Positions 41,736 through 49,496 of a stretch of 64,000 bases of DNA are shown in pieces. The stretch's first letter is position 1, and every line of letters starts with the position of its first letter. The notes beneath the pieces are model-generated. The model saw only the letters and a list, made by a program, of their open reading frames with translations, was not told where the DNA came from and ran no database searches. The translations under genes and the position numbers were made by a program. This stretch comes from Planctomycetota bacterium. GTDB lineage: Bacteria; Planctomycetota; PLA2; JAEUHO01. The stretch lies in NCBI GenBank assembly GCA_020851795.1, contig JADZCA010000028.1, forward strand, positions 40,625 to 104,624. Direction: 5' to 3'.

Positions 41736-42100
41736 CCTCTCCGGCCCCGCGCGGCGCGGGTCCCGTGGAGTCGGCCGCGAGCGAGGCCGCGCCTCGTCGC
41801 GGATCGCCCGCCGTCCTCGCGAGGGGACACCGTGTCGTGACATCGGTCTCCGGATGGTCACGAAGCGCTCGGTCCGGGGACACCACCGATCTGAACCGCG
41901 TCTTTACGAATCGTCGCAAGTGCCGCTGCGGAATGGGGATCCTGCGGTCGCGCCGGATTCCGCCCGAGACGGCACGCGAGTTGCCAGATTTGAGGAACAA
42001 GTCGGGCGCACGGGCGTCCGATAGGACGGGTGGGGGCAGCGCCCACGCCCGCGCGACGGGCCGGTTCGGCTTGGGCCGAGCGACCCGGGAAAGGTCTGCC
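41736..42100 (+). promoter_or_regulatory. 365-bp non-coding region before the 71-residue gene
   Basis: No convincing ORF is seen: a 56-codon frame from ATG 41855 lacks the third-position GC of real genes here. From about 41830 to 42010 base composition is markedly lower in GC than in neighbouring genes. GGGGACACC occurs twice (41823-41831, 41876-41884). Overlapping short palindromes GACACcGTGTC and TGTCgtGACA lie at 41826-41842 and could be an operator. The last 90 nt contain GC-rich inverted repeats, and GGGAAAGG precedes the ATG by about 6 nt. It probably holds the promoter and a structured leader for the small gene, or an unannotated small RNA. Confidence 0.5.
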
Positions 42101-42316
42101 ATGCACGTTCGGTTCCTGTGCCTCGAGGGCGGTCGCCAGTACTACGAGGTCGTGCTCCAGGGCGAGTCGATCTTCATCGGCACGCGCGGCGAGTGCGACC
42201 GCTTCATGGCGATCCACGAGGAGAAGGTGGCCCGGGCCCAGGCCGAGGCGCTGCGCGACCCGCGCAGCCGCGCCGTGCCGGTCCGCGTCTGCCGCCAGGC
42301 GCGCGCCCGCGCCTAG
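42101..42316 (+). CDS. Orphan 71-residue protein
   Basis: 71 residues with mixed alpha/beta character: MHVRFLCLEGGRQYYEVVLQ, then SIFIGTRGECDRFMAIHEEK and a basic tail ending RQARARA. No membrane helix or signal peptide, so probably cytoplasmic. A purine-rich GGGAAAGG site lies 6 nt upstream. It stands alone between long non-coding stretches and is followed by its own hairpin, so it is probably monocistronic and separately regulated. Two cysteines (residues 7 and 32) and a third near the end do not form a recognised metal site. I do not recognise the family. Confidence 0.7.
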   Translation: MHVRFLCLEGGRQYYEVVLQGESIFIGTRGECDRFMAIHEEKVARAQAEALRDPRSRAVPVRVCRQARARA

Positions 42317-42342
42317 CCCCGTTCCACCCGCCCTCCGCGACA

Positions 42343-42363
42343 CGTCGCCCCGCCGGGGCGACG
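42343..42363 (+). terminator. Hairpin after the 71-residue gene
   Basis: CGTCGCCCC (42343-42351) pairs perfectly with GGGGCGACG (42355-42363) around a 3-nt loop, 27 nt after the stop codon. Confidence 0.5.
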
Positions 42364-42536
42364 GCGTAGGGGGCGGTCCACGATGTGCGCGCCCGGTGGA
42401 AGCCCGCCGCGCGCGCCGGGAGCTCAGAGGCTGCTCGGGCGGGGTGCGAAGGCGCGGCGGGGACCGCGGCACGGCGCGCAGGGGATCGCCGCCTTCGCGT
42501 GTTGGCGCGGTGACGCCCGCCGGGTTCGATGACGCC

Positions 42537-43922
42537 GTGGTCGTCCACCGCCCGCTCCTCGCCGTCGTCGCGTTCGTCGGCCTCGCCACGGCCGGATTCG
42601 CGGTGCACGGCGGGGACGCGCCGGCCGGCCGCGCGGCGCCGGCATCGCCGGCCGACGACGCGGCGCTGCCGTCGGCCGACGTGATCGTCGTCGGGCGGGT
42701 CCGGGTGCTCGTGCCGCCGCGCGGGCTCGGCGGCACGACGGTGCTGCGGGTGGACGTGGACCGTGCCCTGCGCGGGCGGACCGAGCCGGGGTTCACGATG
42801 TTCGTGGGCGGCTCGCGCAACACCGCCGACCCGGCGCGGCCGTCGGCCCCGTACTTCGAGCCCGGGGCCGACGGGGCCTACGTCCTGTTCCTGCGGCCGT
42901 CGCCCGCGGGGTCGGGCTACGCGCTGGTCGCCAAGTTCCGGGCCGACGACGCGCTCGGGCTCGAGAAGACCGACGTGCTCGTCGTCGAGCTCGAGATCGC
43001 CGCCGAACCCGACCCCGCCGTCCGCGCCCGCAAGACGCTCGCCGCGGCGCTCGCAGGGCTCGCCTCCGACCGTCCGTGGACCCGGCTCCACGCGTCGCGC
43101 GAGCTCGAGCGCCTCGCGGTCACCTCGCCGGCGCTGTTCGGCGCGGACGCCCGGGCCGTGCTCTCGCTGCAGGCCCGCCGGGCGATGGACCCGGTGGTGC
43201 GCACCCGTCTGTCCCGCACGCTGCGACGCCTCGACGGGGGCGACCTCGGCGGCGCCCCCGACGAGCCGGGCCCGGGCGCCGAGCCGGCGCCGCGCGTCGC
43301 CGCGACCGACGCGCTCGAGGCCGCTCGTCGCCGCCTGCGCGAGGCACCCGACGACGCCGCGCGCCTCGACGCGCTGGCCGCCCTCGCTCAGGCCGGCCGC
43401 GGCAACGCCGTGCCCGACCTGCTCGCCGTCGCCCGCGGCGACGCGTCGGCCGTCGTGCGCGTGCGCGCGATCGAGGAGCTCGCGCAGCGCGGCGCGCACG
43501 GCGTCGTCGGCGACCTCTACGACCTCGACCGCGTCGAACGCGAGCCGACGGTCCGCGCGGCGATCGTGCTCGCGGTCGGCGTGCTCGGCGACGACGCCGA
43601 CGTGCCGTGGCTCGCCGACCGCGCCAAGGAGGGCGCCCGCCTCGAGGTCGCCGAGGCGCTCGCGCGGATCCGCACCGAGACCGCGCTCGCCGCGCTGGAC
43701 GCGCTCGGCCGAGGGGCCCGCGCGGCGGTGCCACCCGACGAGGCGCTGGCCCGGAGGGTCGAGTACCTTCGCTCTCCGGCCTTCGTCGAGGCCGAGACGG
43801 CCGCGGGCCGGACGGTGGGCCCCAAGGGCTCCCCGGCGCCCGCGGACGCCGACGCGGGACGCGACGGGCGCTGTCCGCCGCCCCCGAAGCCCGCCGCCCC
43901 CGACCCCGGAGCCCCCCGATGA
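42537..43922 (+). CDS. Secreted HEAT-repeat protein
   Basis: 461 residues from GTG 42537; a GTG at 42510 is an alternative. TTCGAT ends 6 nt before the chosen start. Residues 4-23 (HRPLLAVVAFVGLATAGFAV) form a signal peptide. Residues 45-150 look like a beta-rich domain (VIVVGRVRVLVPPRG, ADGAYVLFLRP). From about 165 on, HEAT-like helical repeats appear (RPWTRLHASRELERLA, ASAVVRVRAIEELAQRG, EPTVRAAIVLAVGVLGDDAD). The C-terminus is Pro-rich. It overlaps the tolC-like start (ATGA), so the two proteins may act together at the envelope. Confidence 0.72.
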   Translation: MVVHRPLLAVVAFVGLATAGFAVHGGDAPAGRAAPASPADDAALPSADVIVVGRVRVLVPPRGLGGTTVLRVDVDRALRGRTEPGFTMFVGGSRNTADPARPSAPYFEPGADGAYVLFLRPSPAGSGYALVAKFRADDALGLEKTDVLVVELEIAAEPDPAVRARKTLAAALAGLASDRPWTRLHASRELERLAVTSPALFGADARAVLSLQARRAMDPVVRTRLSRTLRRLDGGDLGGAPDEPGPGAEPAPRVAATDALEAARRRLREAPDDAARLDALAALAQAGRGNAVPDLLAVARGDASAVVRVRAIEELAQRGAHGVVGDLYDLDRVEREPTVRAAIVLAVGVLGDDADVPWLADRAKEGARLEVAEALARIRTETALAALDALGRGARAAVPPDEALARRVEYLRSPAFVEAETAAGRTVGPKGSPAPADADAGRDGRCPPPPKPAAPDPGAPR

Positions 43923-45604
43923 AGCCCGCCGCAGCGCGCTGCCTCCGCGGAGGCTTCCTCGTCGGCGTGCTCGCCCTCTCGGGCTCCGCGGTGGCGGCCG
44001 AGGACCCGCCCGCCCCCGCGGCTCCGGCCGCCCCGGCGGCGCCCGCGGCCCCGGTCCCGCCGCCGCCGCCGCCGGGTCCGGTCGCGCCGGCGCCTTCGGG
44101 CGCGCCGGCCGCCCCCGCCCCGACGCCGGCCTCGGCGCTGCCGGCCTCGCCGTTCCCGTCGCCCGCGGGCGACGTGATGCGGCTCACGCTGGCGGAGGCG
44201 CTGCGCCTCGGCGCGGCCCGCAACCTCGAGCTGATGGCCGGGGCCTACGACCCGGCGATCGCGTGCGCGCAGATCGACGTCGCCGACGGCGTGTTCGACT
44301 CGCTGCTGACGGCCGGGTTCGACGCCGGCCACCAGGAGACGACGTCGAACGTGGCGTTCGTCGGCTCCGACGTCACCCAAGACGACTCGGTGAACGCGTT
44401 CGCGGGCATCTCGCGGCGCTTCCGCGACGGCAGCCGGCTCGCCGTGGTCTTCCAGGCCGACCGCCTCGACACGAACTCCGCGGTCGCGACGATCGACCCC
44501 TCGTGGTCCACCGGCGTCTCGGTCGAGTACGCGCGGCCGCTGCTCCGCGGCGCGGGCGACGTCGCCACCGCCGACGTGCGCAAGGCGCGCGCCGCGGCGC
44601 GCGCCGCCGACCTCGGCCTGTCGGCGCTGACCGACAGCGTCGTGCTCCGCATCGAGGTCGCGTACTGGAACCTCGCCTTCGCCCACGCCCAGTGGAGCGC
44701 CCGCAAGGCCTCGGAGCGCGTCGCGGAAGAGCTGCTCTCGCTGACGCAGGCGCGCTACGACGCGCAGGTCGCGACGGTGCTCGACATGGCCGAGGCGCGC
44801 GCGGGCGTCGAGTCCCGCCGCGGCGACCGCATCGCGGTCGAGGGGCTCGTCGGGGCGCTCGAGGACGAGTTGCGCGCGCTCATCCTCCCGTTCGAGGCGG
44901 GCGGGCGCGCGGCCACGGCGCGGCTCGTGCCCGTGGACGACGTGCGTTCGGTGCCTGCCTCCGACGTCGTGGACCCGGCCGAGGTGGACCGCTTCGTGGC
45001 CCAGGCCGTCCGCGGCCGGCCCGACCTCCTCGCGGCGCGCGCCGCGCTCGAGGGCCTCGACATCTCCGTCGAGCAGGCGGCCGACCAGACGCGCCCGCAG
45101 CTCGACCTCGTCGCGCGGGTCTCGACCGGCGGCCTCGACCGCGGGCTCAGCTCGTCGCTGGGCGAGACGGCGGGCGGGCAGGCCACGTCCGCGTCGGTGG
45201 GCCTCGCGTTCAGCGTCTACCTGGGCCGCCGCAGCGCCTACGCCGGGCTCCAGGTGGCCGAGTGGACGCGCCAGCAGGCGGGCCTGCGCCTGCGCGAGGC
45301 CGAGAACCGCACGGTGCAGGAGGTGCGCGGCGCCCTGCTCGAGCTCGCCACCGCGCGCGCCCGGGCCCGCACCGCCGCCGGCGAGATCACCGCCGCCCGC
45401 GAGGCCCTCCAGGGCGAGCAGCTCAAGGAGAAGAACGGCGAGAGCACGCCGTTCCGCGTCCTCGAGAAGGAAGAGAGCCTCACGCAGGCCGTCACGCGCG
45501 AGAACCGCGCGCTCGCCGACGTCCGCATCGCCGTCGCGCGGCTGTGGCGCGCGACCGGGCTGCTGGCGTCGTCGCGCCACGTCGCGCCCCCCTCGCCCCG
45601 CTGA
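43919..45604 (+). CDS. TolC-family outer-membrane efflux protein
   Basis: 561 residues. A signal peptide (1-27, cleaved after VAA) is followed by a long Ala/Pro linker (about 30-80). TolC/OEP repeats begin with MRLTLAEALRLGAARNLELM near 87. Long helices with LSLTQARYDAQVATVLDMAEARAGVESR (about 277-304) and a second-repeat equivalent DLLAARAALEGLDISVEQAA near 368 form the periplasmic tunnel. Amphipathic strands such as TSASVGLAFSVYLGRRSAYA form the outer-membrane barrel. No inner-membrane pump is adjacent, so its partner is elsewhere. The stop codon lies within repeat copy C. Confidence 0.9.
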   Translation: MKPAAARCLRGGFLVGVLALSGSAVAAEDPPAPAAPAAPAAPAAPVPPPPPPGPVAPAPSGAPAAPAPTPASALPASPFPSPAGDVMRLTLAEALRLGAARNLELMAGAYDPAIACAQIDVADGVFDSLLTAGFDAGHQETTSNVAFVGSDVTQDDSVNAFAGISRRFRDGSRLAVVFQADRLDTNSAVATIDPSWSTGVSVEYARPLLRGAGDVATADVRKARAAARAADLGLSALTDSVVLRIEVAYWNLAFAHAQWSARKASERVAEELLSLTQARYDAQVATVLDMAEARAGVESRRGDRIAVEGLVGALEDELRALILPFEAGGRAATARLVPVDDVRSVPASDVVDPAEVDRFVAQAVRGRPDLLAARAALEGLDISVEQAADQTRPQLDLVARVSTGGLDRGLSSSLGETAGGQATSASVGLAFSVYLGRRSAYAGLQVAEWTRQQAGLRLREAENRTVQEVRGALLELATARARARTAAGEITAAREALQGEQLKEKNGESTPFRVLEKEESLTQAVTRENRALADVRIAVARLWRATGLLASSRHVAPPSPR

Positions 45605-45632
45605 GCCCGGATTCCCCACGAAAGACGAGGGG
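45602..45632 (+). repeat. Gene-end repeat, copy C
   Basis: TGAGCCCGGATTCCCCACGA, then a GACGAGG core, starts with the tolC-like stop codon. Its first 20 nt match copy D on the opposite strand at 18 positions. Confidence 0.6.
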
Positions 45633-45674
45633 CGTCGCGGTCCGACCGCGCGGCGACCCGCGGTGGGGGCCGAT

Positions 45675-45800
45675 GCCGGGCCGTCGGGCGCGGGGTTTCC
45701 CCGCCGACCGCGTGTTCTCGGAACCCGCCGAGGCGGTGAAACCCCGCCGGCACGGCGCTCGATCGCTCGACGCGCGCTTCCTTGCGCCCGACGGCCCGGC
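45675..45800. repeat. Nested inverted repeats between tolC and dusB
   Basis: GCCGGGCCGTCGGGCGC (45675-45691) is the exact reverse complement of 45784-45800. CGGGGTTTC (45691-45699) is the exact reverse complement of GAAACCCCG (45738-45746). A local hairpin GCGGGG-TTT-CCCCGC occupies 45690-45704. No ORF is evident. Confidence 0.65.
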
Positions 45801-45840
45801 GCGGCCCCGACCTCGTCGGCTCGTGGGAAATCCGGGCTGA
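45790..45840 (-). repeat. Gene-end repeat, copy D
   Basis: On the minus strand, TCAGCCCGGATTTCCCACGA followed by GCCGACGAGGTCGGGGC, starting 6 nt after the dusB stop. It faces copy C, giving the 240-bp intergenic region inverted ends. Confidence 0.6.
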
Positions 45841-45846
45841 GCCCGG

Positions 45847-46923
45847 CTACTCGCCCATCGCGTCGATGGCGGGGGTGGGGGCGTGGCCACCCTCGAACAC
45901 GCCGTCGATGACCTCGATGAAGTCCGCGCGGGTGTCGAGCGTCTGGAGGCGCTCGCGCAGGCGCCGCGCGCCCGGGAACCCGCGCAGGTAGAGGCTGGCG
46001 AACTTGCGCATCTGCAGCGACGCGGTCCGCTCGCCCTTGAGCGCCGCCGTCTCGTCGAAGAACTCGAGCAGCACCGCGCGCCGCTCCGCGGGCGTGGGCG
46101 GCGGCGGGAGCGTGCCCTCGCGCAGCGCGCGCGCCGCCGAGGCGAAGACCCACGGGTCCCAGAGCGCGGCGCGGCCGATCATCACGCCGTCCGCGCCGGT
46201 GTCGCGCAGCATCTCGAGCGCGTCGCGCGCGGTGACGACGTCGCCGTTGGCGATCACCGGCACGCGCAGCGCCTCCTTGACGGCGCGGATCGCGTCGCGG
46301 GAGGCGCGGCCCCGGTACTGCTGCTCGCGCGTGCGGCCGTGGACGGCGACCGCCGCGGCCCCCTCGGCCTCGAGCGCGCGCGCGACGTCCACCGACTGGC
46401 GCGCGTCGTCCCAGCCGGCGCGGATCTTGACCGTGACGGGCACCGGGACACGCCGACGGATCCCGGCGACGATCGCCGCCGCGAGCGGCGGGTCCTTGAG
46501 CAGGGCCGAGCCGGCGCAGCGGTCCACGATCTTGCGCACGGGGCAGCCCATGTTGACGTCGATCACGTCCGCGCCGCGGTCCACGAGGATCGCCGCGGCC
46601 TCGCCCATGACGGCCGGGTCCGACCCCGCGATCTGGACGACGCCGGGCCGCTCGCCCGCGTCGAGCCGGGCCAGCTCGAGCGTCTTCTCGTGGCGCCGCA
46701 CCACGCCCTCGGCCATGACCATCTCGGTGGCGGTCAGCCCGCAGCCGATGCGGCGCACGATGCGCCGGAACGCAAGGTTGGTGAAGCCGGCCATCGGCGC
46801 GAGGAACAGCGGCGGGTCCACGACGACGTCGCCCAGCCGCACCGGGCCCGGCGGGTGCTCGAGGCGGGGGAGCTCCCCGACGTCGTCGGGGCGAGGCGGC
46901 GGATGGAGCGCGGCGGGGTCCAC
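45847..46923 (-). CDS. dusB: tRNA-dihydrouridine synthase DusB
   Basis: 358 residues. Dus enzymes use FMN and NADPH to reduce uridine in the tRNA D-loop. FLAPMAGFTNLAFRRIVRRI near 43 is the FMN-binding start of the barrel. VIDVNMGCPVRKIVDRCAGS near 122 carries the catalytic Cys, KIRAGW lies near 165, AVHGRTREQQYRGRA near 190, PVIANGDVVTARDAL near 214 and DGVMIGRAALWDPWVF near 237. The N-terminus is about 25 residues longer than usual; GTG 46923 or a later start may be used. It is divergent from the HEAT protein gene and convergent with tolC. Confidence 0.93.
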   Translation of the reverse strand: MDPAALHPPPRPDDVGELPRLEHPPGPVRLGDVVVDPPLFLAPMAGFTNLAFRRIVRRIGCGLTATEMVMAEGVVRRHEKTLELARLDAGERPGVVQIAGSDPAVMGEAAAILVDRGADVIDVNMGCPVRKIVDRCAGSALLKDPPLAAAIVAGIRRRVPVPVTVKIRAGWDDARQSVDVARALEAEGAAAVAVHGRTREQQYRGRASRDAIRAVKEALRVPVIANGDVVTARDALEMLRDTGADGVMIGRAALWDPWVFASAARALREGTLPPPPTPAERRAVLLEFFDETAALKGERTASLQMRKFASLYLRGFPGARRLRERLQTLDTRADFIEVIDGVFEGGHAPTPAIDAMGE

Positions 46924-47001
46924 GGGGGGGCTGTAGAATCTCGCACGGGCCGCGGCGGGCGCCACGCTTCCCGGGGCGGTCAGGGGTCGAGGAGCCTGCC
47001 G
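46924..47001. promoter_or_regulatory. Divergent region between dusB and HEAT-protein gene
   Basis: TAGAAT (46933-46938) is a good plus-strand -10 box, giving a leader of about 55 nt. A GAGGAG ribosome binding site lies 7 nt before ATG 47002. No clear minus-strand box is seen. Confidence 0.5.
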
Positions 47002-48771
47002 ATGACGCCGTCCCGACTCCGCTGGATCGCGGCCGGGATCGTCGTCGCGTACGCGTCCGCGGCGGCCGCCCCCGCGCAGGACGCCCCCCCCGACGAGGCG
47101 GCGCGCGTCGCGTACTGGCTCGACCGTCTCCAGCGCGGGCCCGAGCCCACGCCGATCCTCCTGCCCAACTTCCACCAGGGCCTGCTGCTCGACGCGCAGC
47201 GGCAGCTGGTCGCGTCCCCGAGGGCGACGCTCGAGCGGCTCGCCGACCCCGCGCTGCGGGAGCGGGTGCAGGCCAACCCGGTCCGGGACGCGTGGATCGC
47301 GCTGCTGGTGGTCCTCGTGCCGATCGCGCGCGAGCGCCCCGACGTCGCGCGGGCGTGGGCGCTCCCCGCGGTCGACGACCGCGAGCTGCTGCTGCGTCGG
47401 GCCGGCGTCGAGGTGCTCTCGGCGGTCCGCTCGCCGCAGGACGCCCCGGCGCTCCTCGCGGCGCTGCGCCGTGACAGCGACGACCGCTACGTCACGCCGC
47501 TCGCGCTGAAGAGCCTCTTGGCGCTCGGCGCACCGTGGGACGGCGAGGCGGCGCGGGTCGCGCTCGAGGCGGGGATCGGCGACCTGCCCGACGGGACGAG
47601 CAGCACGTGGGGCGGCCTCGTCCCGGCCGCGCTCGAGTCCACGGCGGGCGCGCGCGACGACCTCCTCGCCGGCCTCGCGCTGCTGCTCGAGTCCTCCAGC
47701 CCGCGCCCGCCCCGCCGCACCGTCGCCGGCGAGAGCCTCCCCGACGGCACCGAGGCCTTGGGCTTCGGTCACGTGCTGTCGGGCCCGGGCACGCTCCCGG
47801 CCGCGCTCGCCCGCGCGGCGCTGGCCCGGCGCGGCTACGAGGGTCCGCGGCGCAGCGTCGCGGCCGACCTCCGGAGCGCCGACGAGGCCCTCGTCGGCAT
47901 CGCGCGCACCGCCGTGGACCCGACGCCGCAGGCGCTCGCCGCGGCCCGCGACGCCGTCCTGCGCGACGCCGCGCTGATGCGGGCGCCGGCGGCGAAGGAC
48001 CCCGCCGCGGTCGCCGCCCGGGCACGCCGGCTGCGCGACGACGCGTCGCCGGAGGCCACCGAGGCGCTCGCCCGTCTCCTCGAGGCGTGCCCGGCCGAGC
48101 CTGCGTGGCGCGAGGTGTTCCTGACGACCAGCGACCTGCTGCGCGCCCGCGGCGCCGAGCCGACCGCGTGGGTCGAGGCGGCGCTCGCCTCGTTCGACCC
48201 CGCCCGCGTGGACGCCGCGCTCGCGGTCGTCCGTCGGTCCCGCGCGTTCGCCTACGCGGAGCAGCTCGAGCGCTTCCACGACGCGGCGGGGTCGGCCCCG
48301 CTGCGGCCGGCCGTGCGCCGCGAGCTCGCGTTCCTCTACGGCGTCGGGGCGGCGGCGGGCGAGGTGCCGCCCGACCGAGCGGGCGCGTTCGCGCGACGGG
48401 TCGCGGCGTGGTCCGCCGACCCCGACGACCCGGCGGGCCGCGGGCTGCTGTCGGTGCTCGTCGAGCTGGGCCCGCCCGCCGAGGAGGTCCTCGTCGCCGG
48501 CCTGGGGGGGCGTCTGCGGCCCGCCTACGTGGACGCGCTCGGCCAGGCCAACGGGCGGAGGGTGCCGGCGTCGGTGACGCGAGCCCTGCTCGAGGGCGTC
48601 GGCGACGCGACCCCGTCCGCGGCGCGACGGGCGGTGTGGATCGCCGTGTTCGCGAGCGCGTCGGGCGACGACGACGCCGTCCTCGACGCGACGGTCGCCC
48701 GCCTGCGCGGGCCGGCCCGCGACGAGGCCGCGATGCTCGCCCGCATCGTCCGCCATCGCGCGCCGCGGTAG
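47002..48771 (+). CDS. Secreted HEAT-like repeat protein
   Basis: 589 residues. A signal peptide (about 6-27, IAAGIVVAYASAAAAPAQD) predicts export. The rest is almost wholly alpha-helical with degenerate HEAT repeats, for example DDRELLLRRAGVEVLSAVRS near 117, APALLAALRRDSDDRYVTPL near 140, and ARRAVWIAVFASASGDDDAV near 541. No catalytic motif is recognised. The leader has a strong ribosome binding site (GAGGAG), unlike several leaderless neighbours. It is one of at least four HEAT-type envelope proteins here; role unknown, possibly scaffold or binding. Confidence 0.72.
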   Translation: MTPSRLRWIAAGIVVAYASAAAAPAQDAPPDEAARVAYWLDRLQRGPEPTPILLPNFHQGLLLDAQRQLVASPRATLERLADPALRERVQANPVRDAWIALLVVLVPIARERPDVARAWALPAVDDRELLLRRAGVEVLSAVRSPQDAPALLAALRRDSDDRYVTPLALKSLLALGAPWDGEAARVALEAGIGDLPDGTSSTWGGLVPAALESTAGARDDLLAGLALLLESSSPRPPRRTVAGESLPDGTEALGFGHVLSGPGTLPAALARAALARRGYEGPRRSVAADLRSADEALVGIARTAVDPTPQALAAARDAVLRDAALMRAPAAKDPAAVAARARRLRDDASPEATEALARLLEACPAEPAWREVFLTTSDLLRARGAEPTAWVEAALASFDPARVDAALAVVRRSRAFAYAEQLERFHDAAGSAPLRPAVRRELAFLYGVGAAAGEVPPDRAGAFARRVAAWSADPDDPAGRGLLSVLVELGPPAEEVLVAGLGGRLRPAYVDALGQANGRRVPASVTRALLEGVGDATPSAARRAVWIAVFASASGDDDAVLDATVARLRGPARDEAAMLARIVRHRAPR

Positions 48772-48796
48772 GCGCGCGTCCCCGGAGCGGGTCCGC

Positions 48797-48812
48797 CGGC
48801 GGCCCGCCGCCG
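48797..48812 (+). terminator. Hairpin after HEAT-protein gene
   Basis: CGGCGG (48797-48802) pairs with CCGCCG (48807-48812) around a 4-nt loop, 25 nt after the stop. Short, no T-tract; weak support. Confidence 0.3.
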
Positions 48813-48950
48813 AGACCGGCCCCGCGAGCACCGGACGCGCGGACGACCGGTGCGACGCGGACGCCGGGCGCACGTCCGGCCCCCGCGGGGCGTCCGGACG
48901 CGGCCCGGGCGCGCGTCCTCCGTGAACTCGGCGGGCGCCCGGCGCGGGGC

Positions 48951-48956
48951 TATCCT
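48951..48956 (+). promoter_or_regulatory. Putative -10 box (TATCCT), leaderless start
   Basis: TATCCT ends 6 nt before GTG 48963, with no ribosome binding site between. Same hexamer as before the sigma-factor leader ORF. Confidence 0.5.
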
Positions 48957-48962
48957 CGGCCC

Positions 48963-49439
48963 GTGGCCGAGGTCCCCCCGCCGCCCGCCGACCCCACGTC
49001 GTCGTCGCGCGTGTTCGTGGACCGGCGCTCGCGGCCGACGCCGATGATCTCGCGCTACCTCTTCGTCGGGCGCCGACGGGGCGGGCGGCGCGACGGCGAG
49101 CTCGAGCACCGCTACGTGGACCGGCCGGGGCCGTGGGTCCTCACGGCCTTCGTCGCGATCTGCGCGCTCTCGGTCGCCGACGCCGTCTTCACGCTCCACG
49201 AGCTCGCGCACGGTGCCACCGAGGCCAACCCCGTGATGCGGGCGGCGCTGCGCCTCGGCGACGTCGCCTTCGTCACGCTCAAGACCGTCGCGACGATCGT
49301 CGGGGCCGCGTTCCTCGGGCTGCACAAGAACTGGCGGCTCGGGCGCGTGTGCCTCTGGGTCGCCGTCGGCGGCTACGTCGTGCTGACCGTCTGGCACCTC
49401 TACGGCGTGCTGCACGTGATCCCTTCCGCCCGCGCATGA
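48963..49439 (+). CDS. Small membrane protein, DUF5658-like
   Basis: 158 residues. A polar, Pro- and Arg-rich N-terminus (1-60) is followed by three helices: WVLTAFVAICALSVADAVFT (about 59-78), LGDVAFVTLKTVATIVGAAF (about 97-116) and VCLWVAVGGYVVLTVWHLYG (about 128-147). The D-x2-F-T then EANPVM pattern (ADAVFTLHELAHGATEANPV) matches the small DUF5658 group of helix-rich membrane proteins of unknown function. The family name is from memory of that pattern, so moderately sure. Leaderless-type promoter directly upstream; no coupling with neighbours. Confidence 0.7.
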   Translation: MAEVPPPPADPTSSSRVFVDRRSRPTPMISRYLFVGRRRGGRRDGELEHRYVDRPGPWVLTAFVAICALSVADAVFTLHELAHGATEANPVMRAALRLGDVAFVTLKTVATIVGAAFLGLHKNWRLGRVCLWVAVGGYVVLTVWHLYGVLHVIPSARA

Positions 49440-49462
49440 CACGGGCCCGGCCGTCGGGCCGG

Positions 49463-49468
49463 TAGGAT
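49463..49468 (+). promoter_or_regulatory. Putative -10 box (TAGGAT) of the methionine operon
   Basis: TAGGAT would start transcription near 49475, giving about 20 nt of leader with a GGAG site 6 nt before the TTG start. No cobalamin or SAM riboswitch fits in this gap. Confidence 0.4.
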
Positions 49469-49496
49469 CCGGCACCCCGTCCGACCCGGAGCGCCC

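Noticed and set aside
41855..42024. A 56-codon ORF in the non-coding region upstream of the 71-residue gene
   Set aside because: Its codons lack the strong third-position G/C bias of true genes here, and no ribosome binding site or -10 box fits.
45602..45846. Insertion sequence between tolC and dusB
   Set aside because: No transposase frame and no visible target-site duplication, so only a repeat/palindrome is claimed.
49469..49496. Cobalamin or SAM riboswitch before the methionine genes
   Set aside because: The leader is only about 20-30 nt, too short for any known class.
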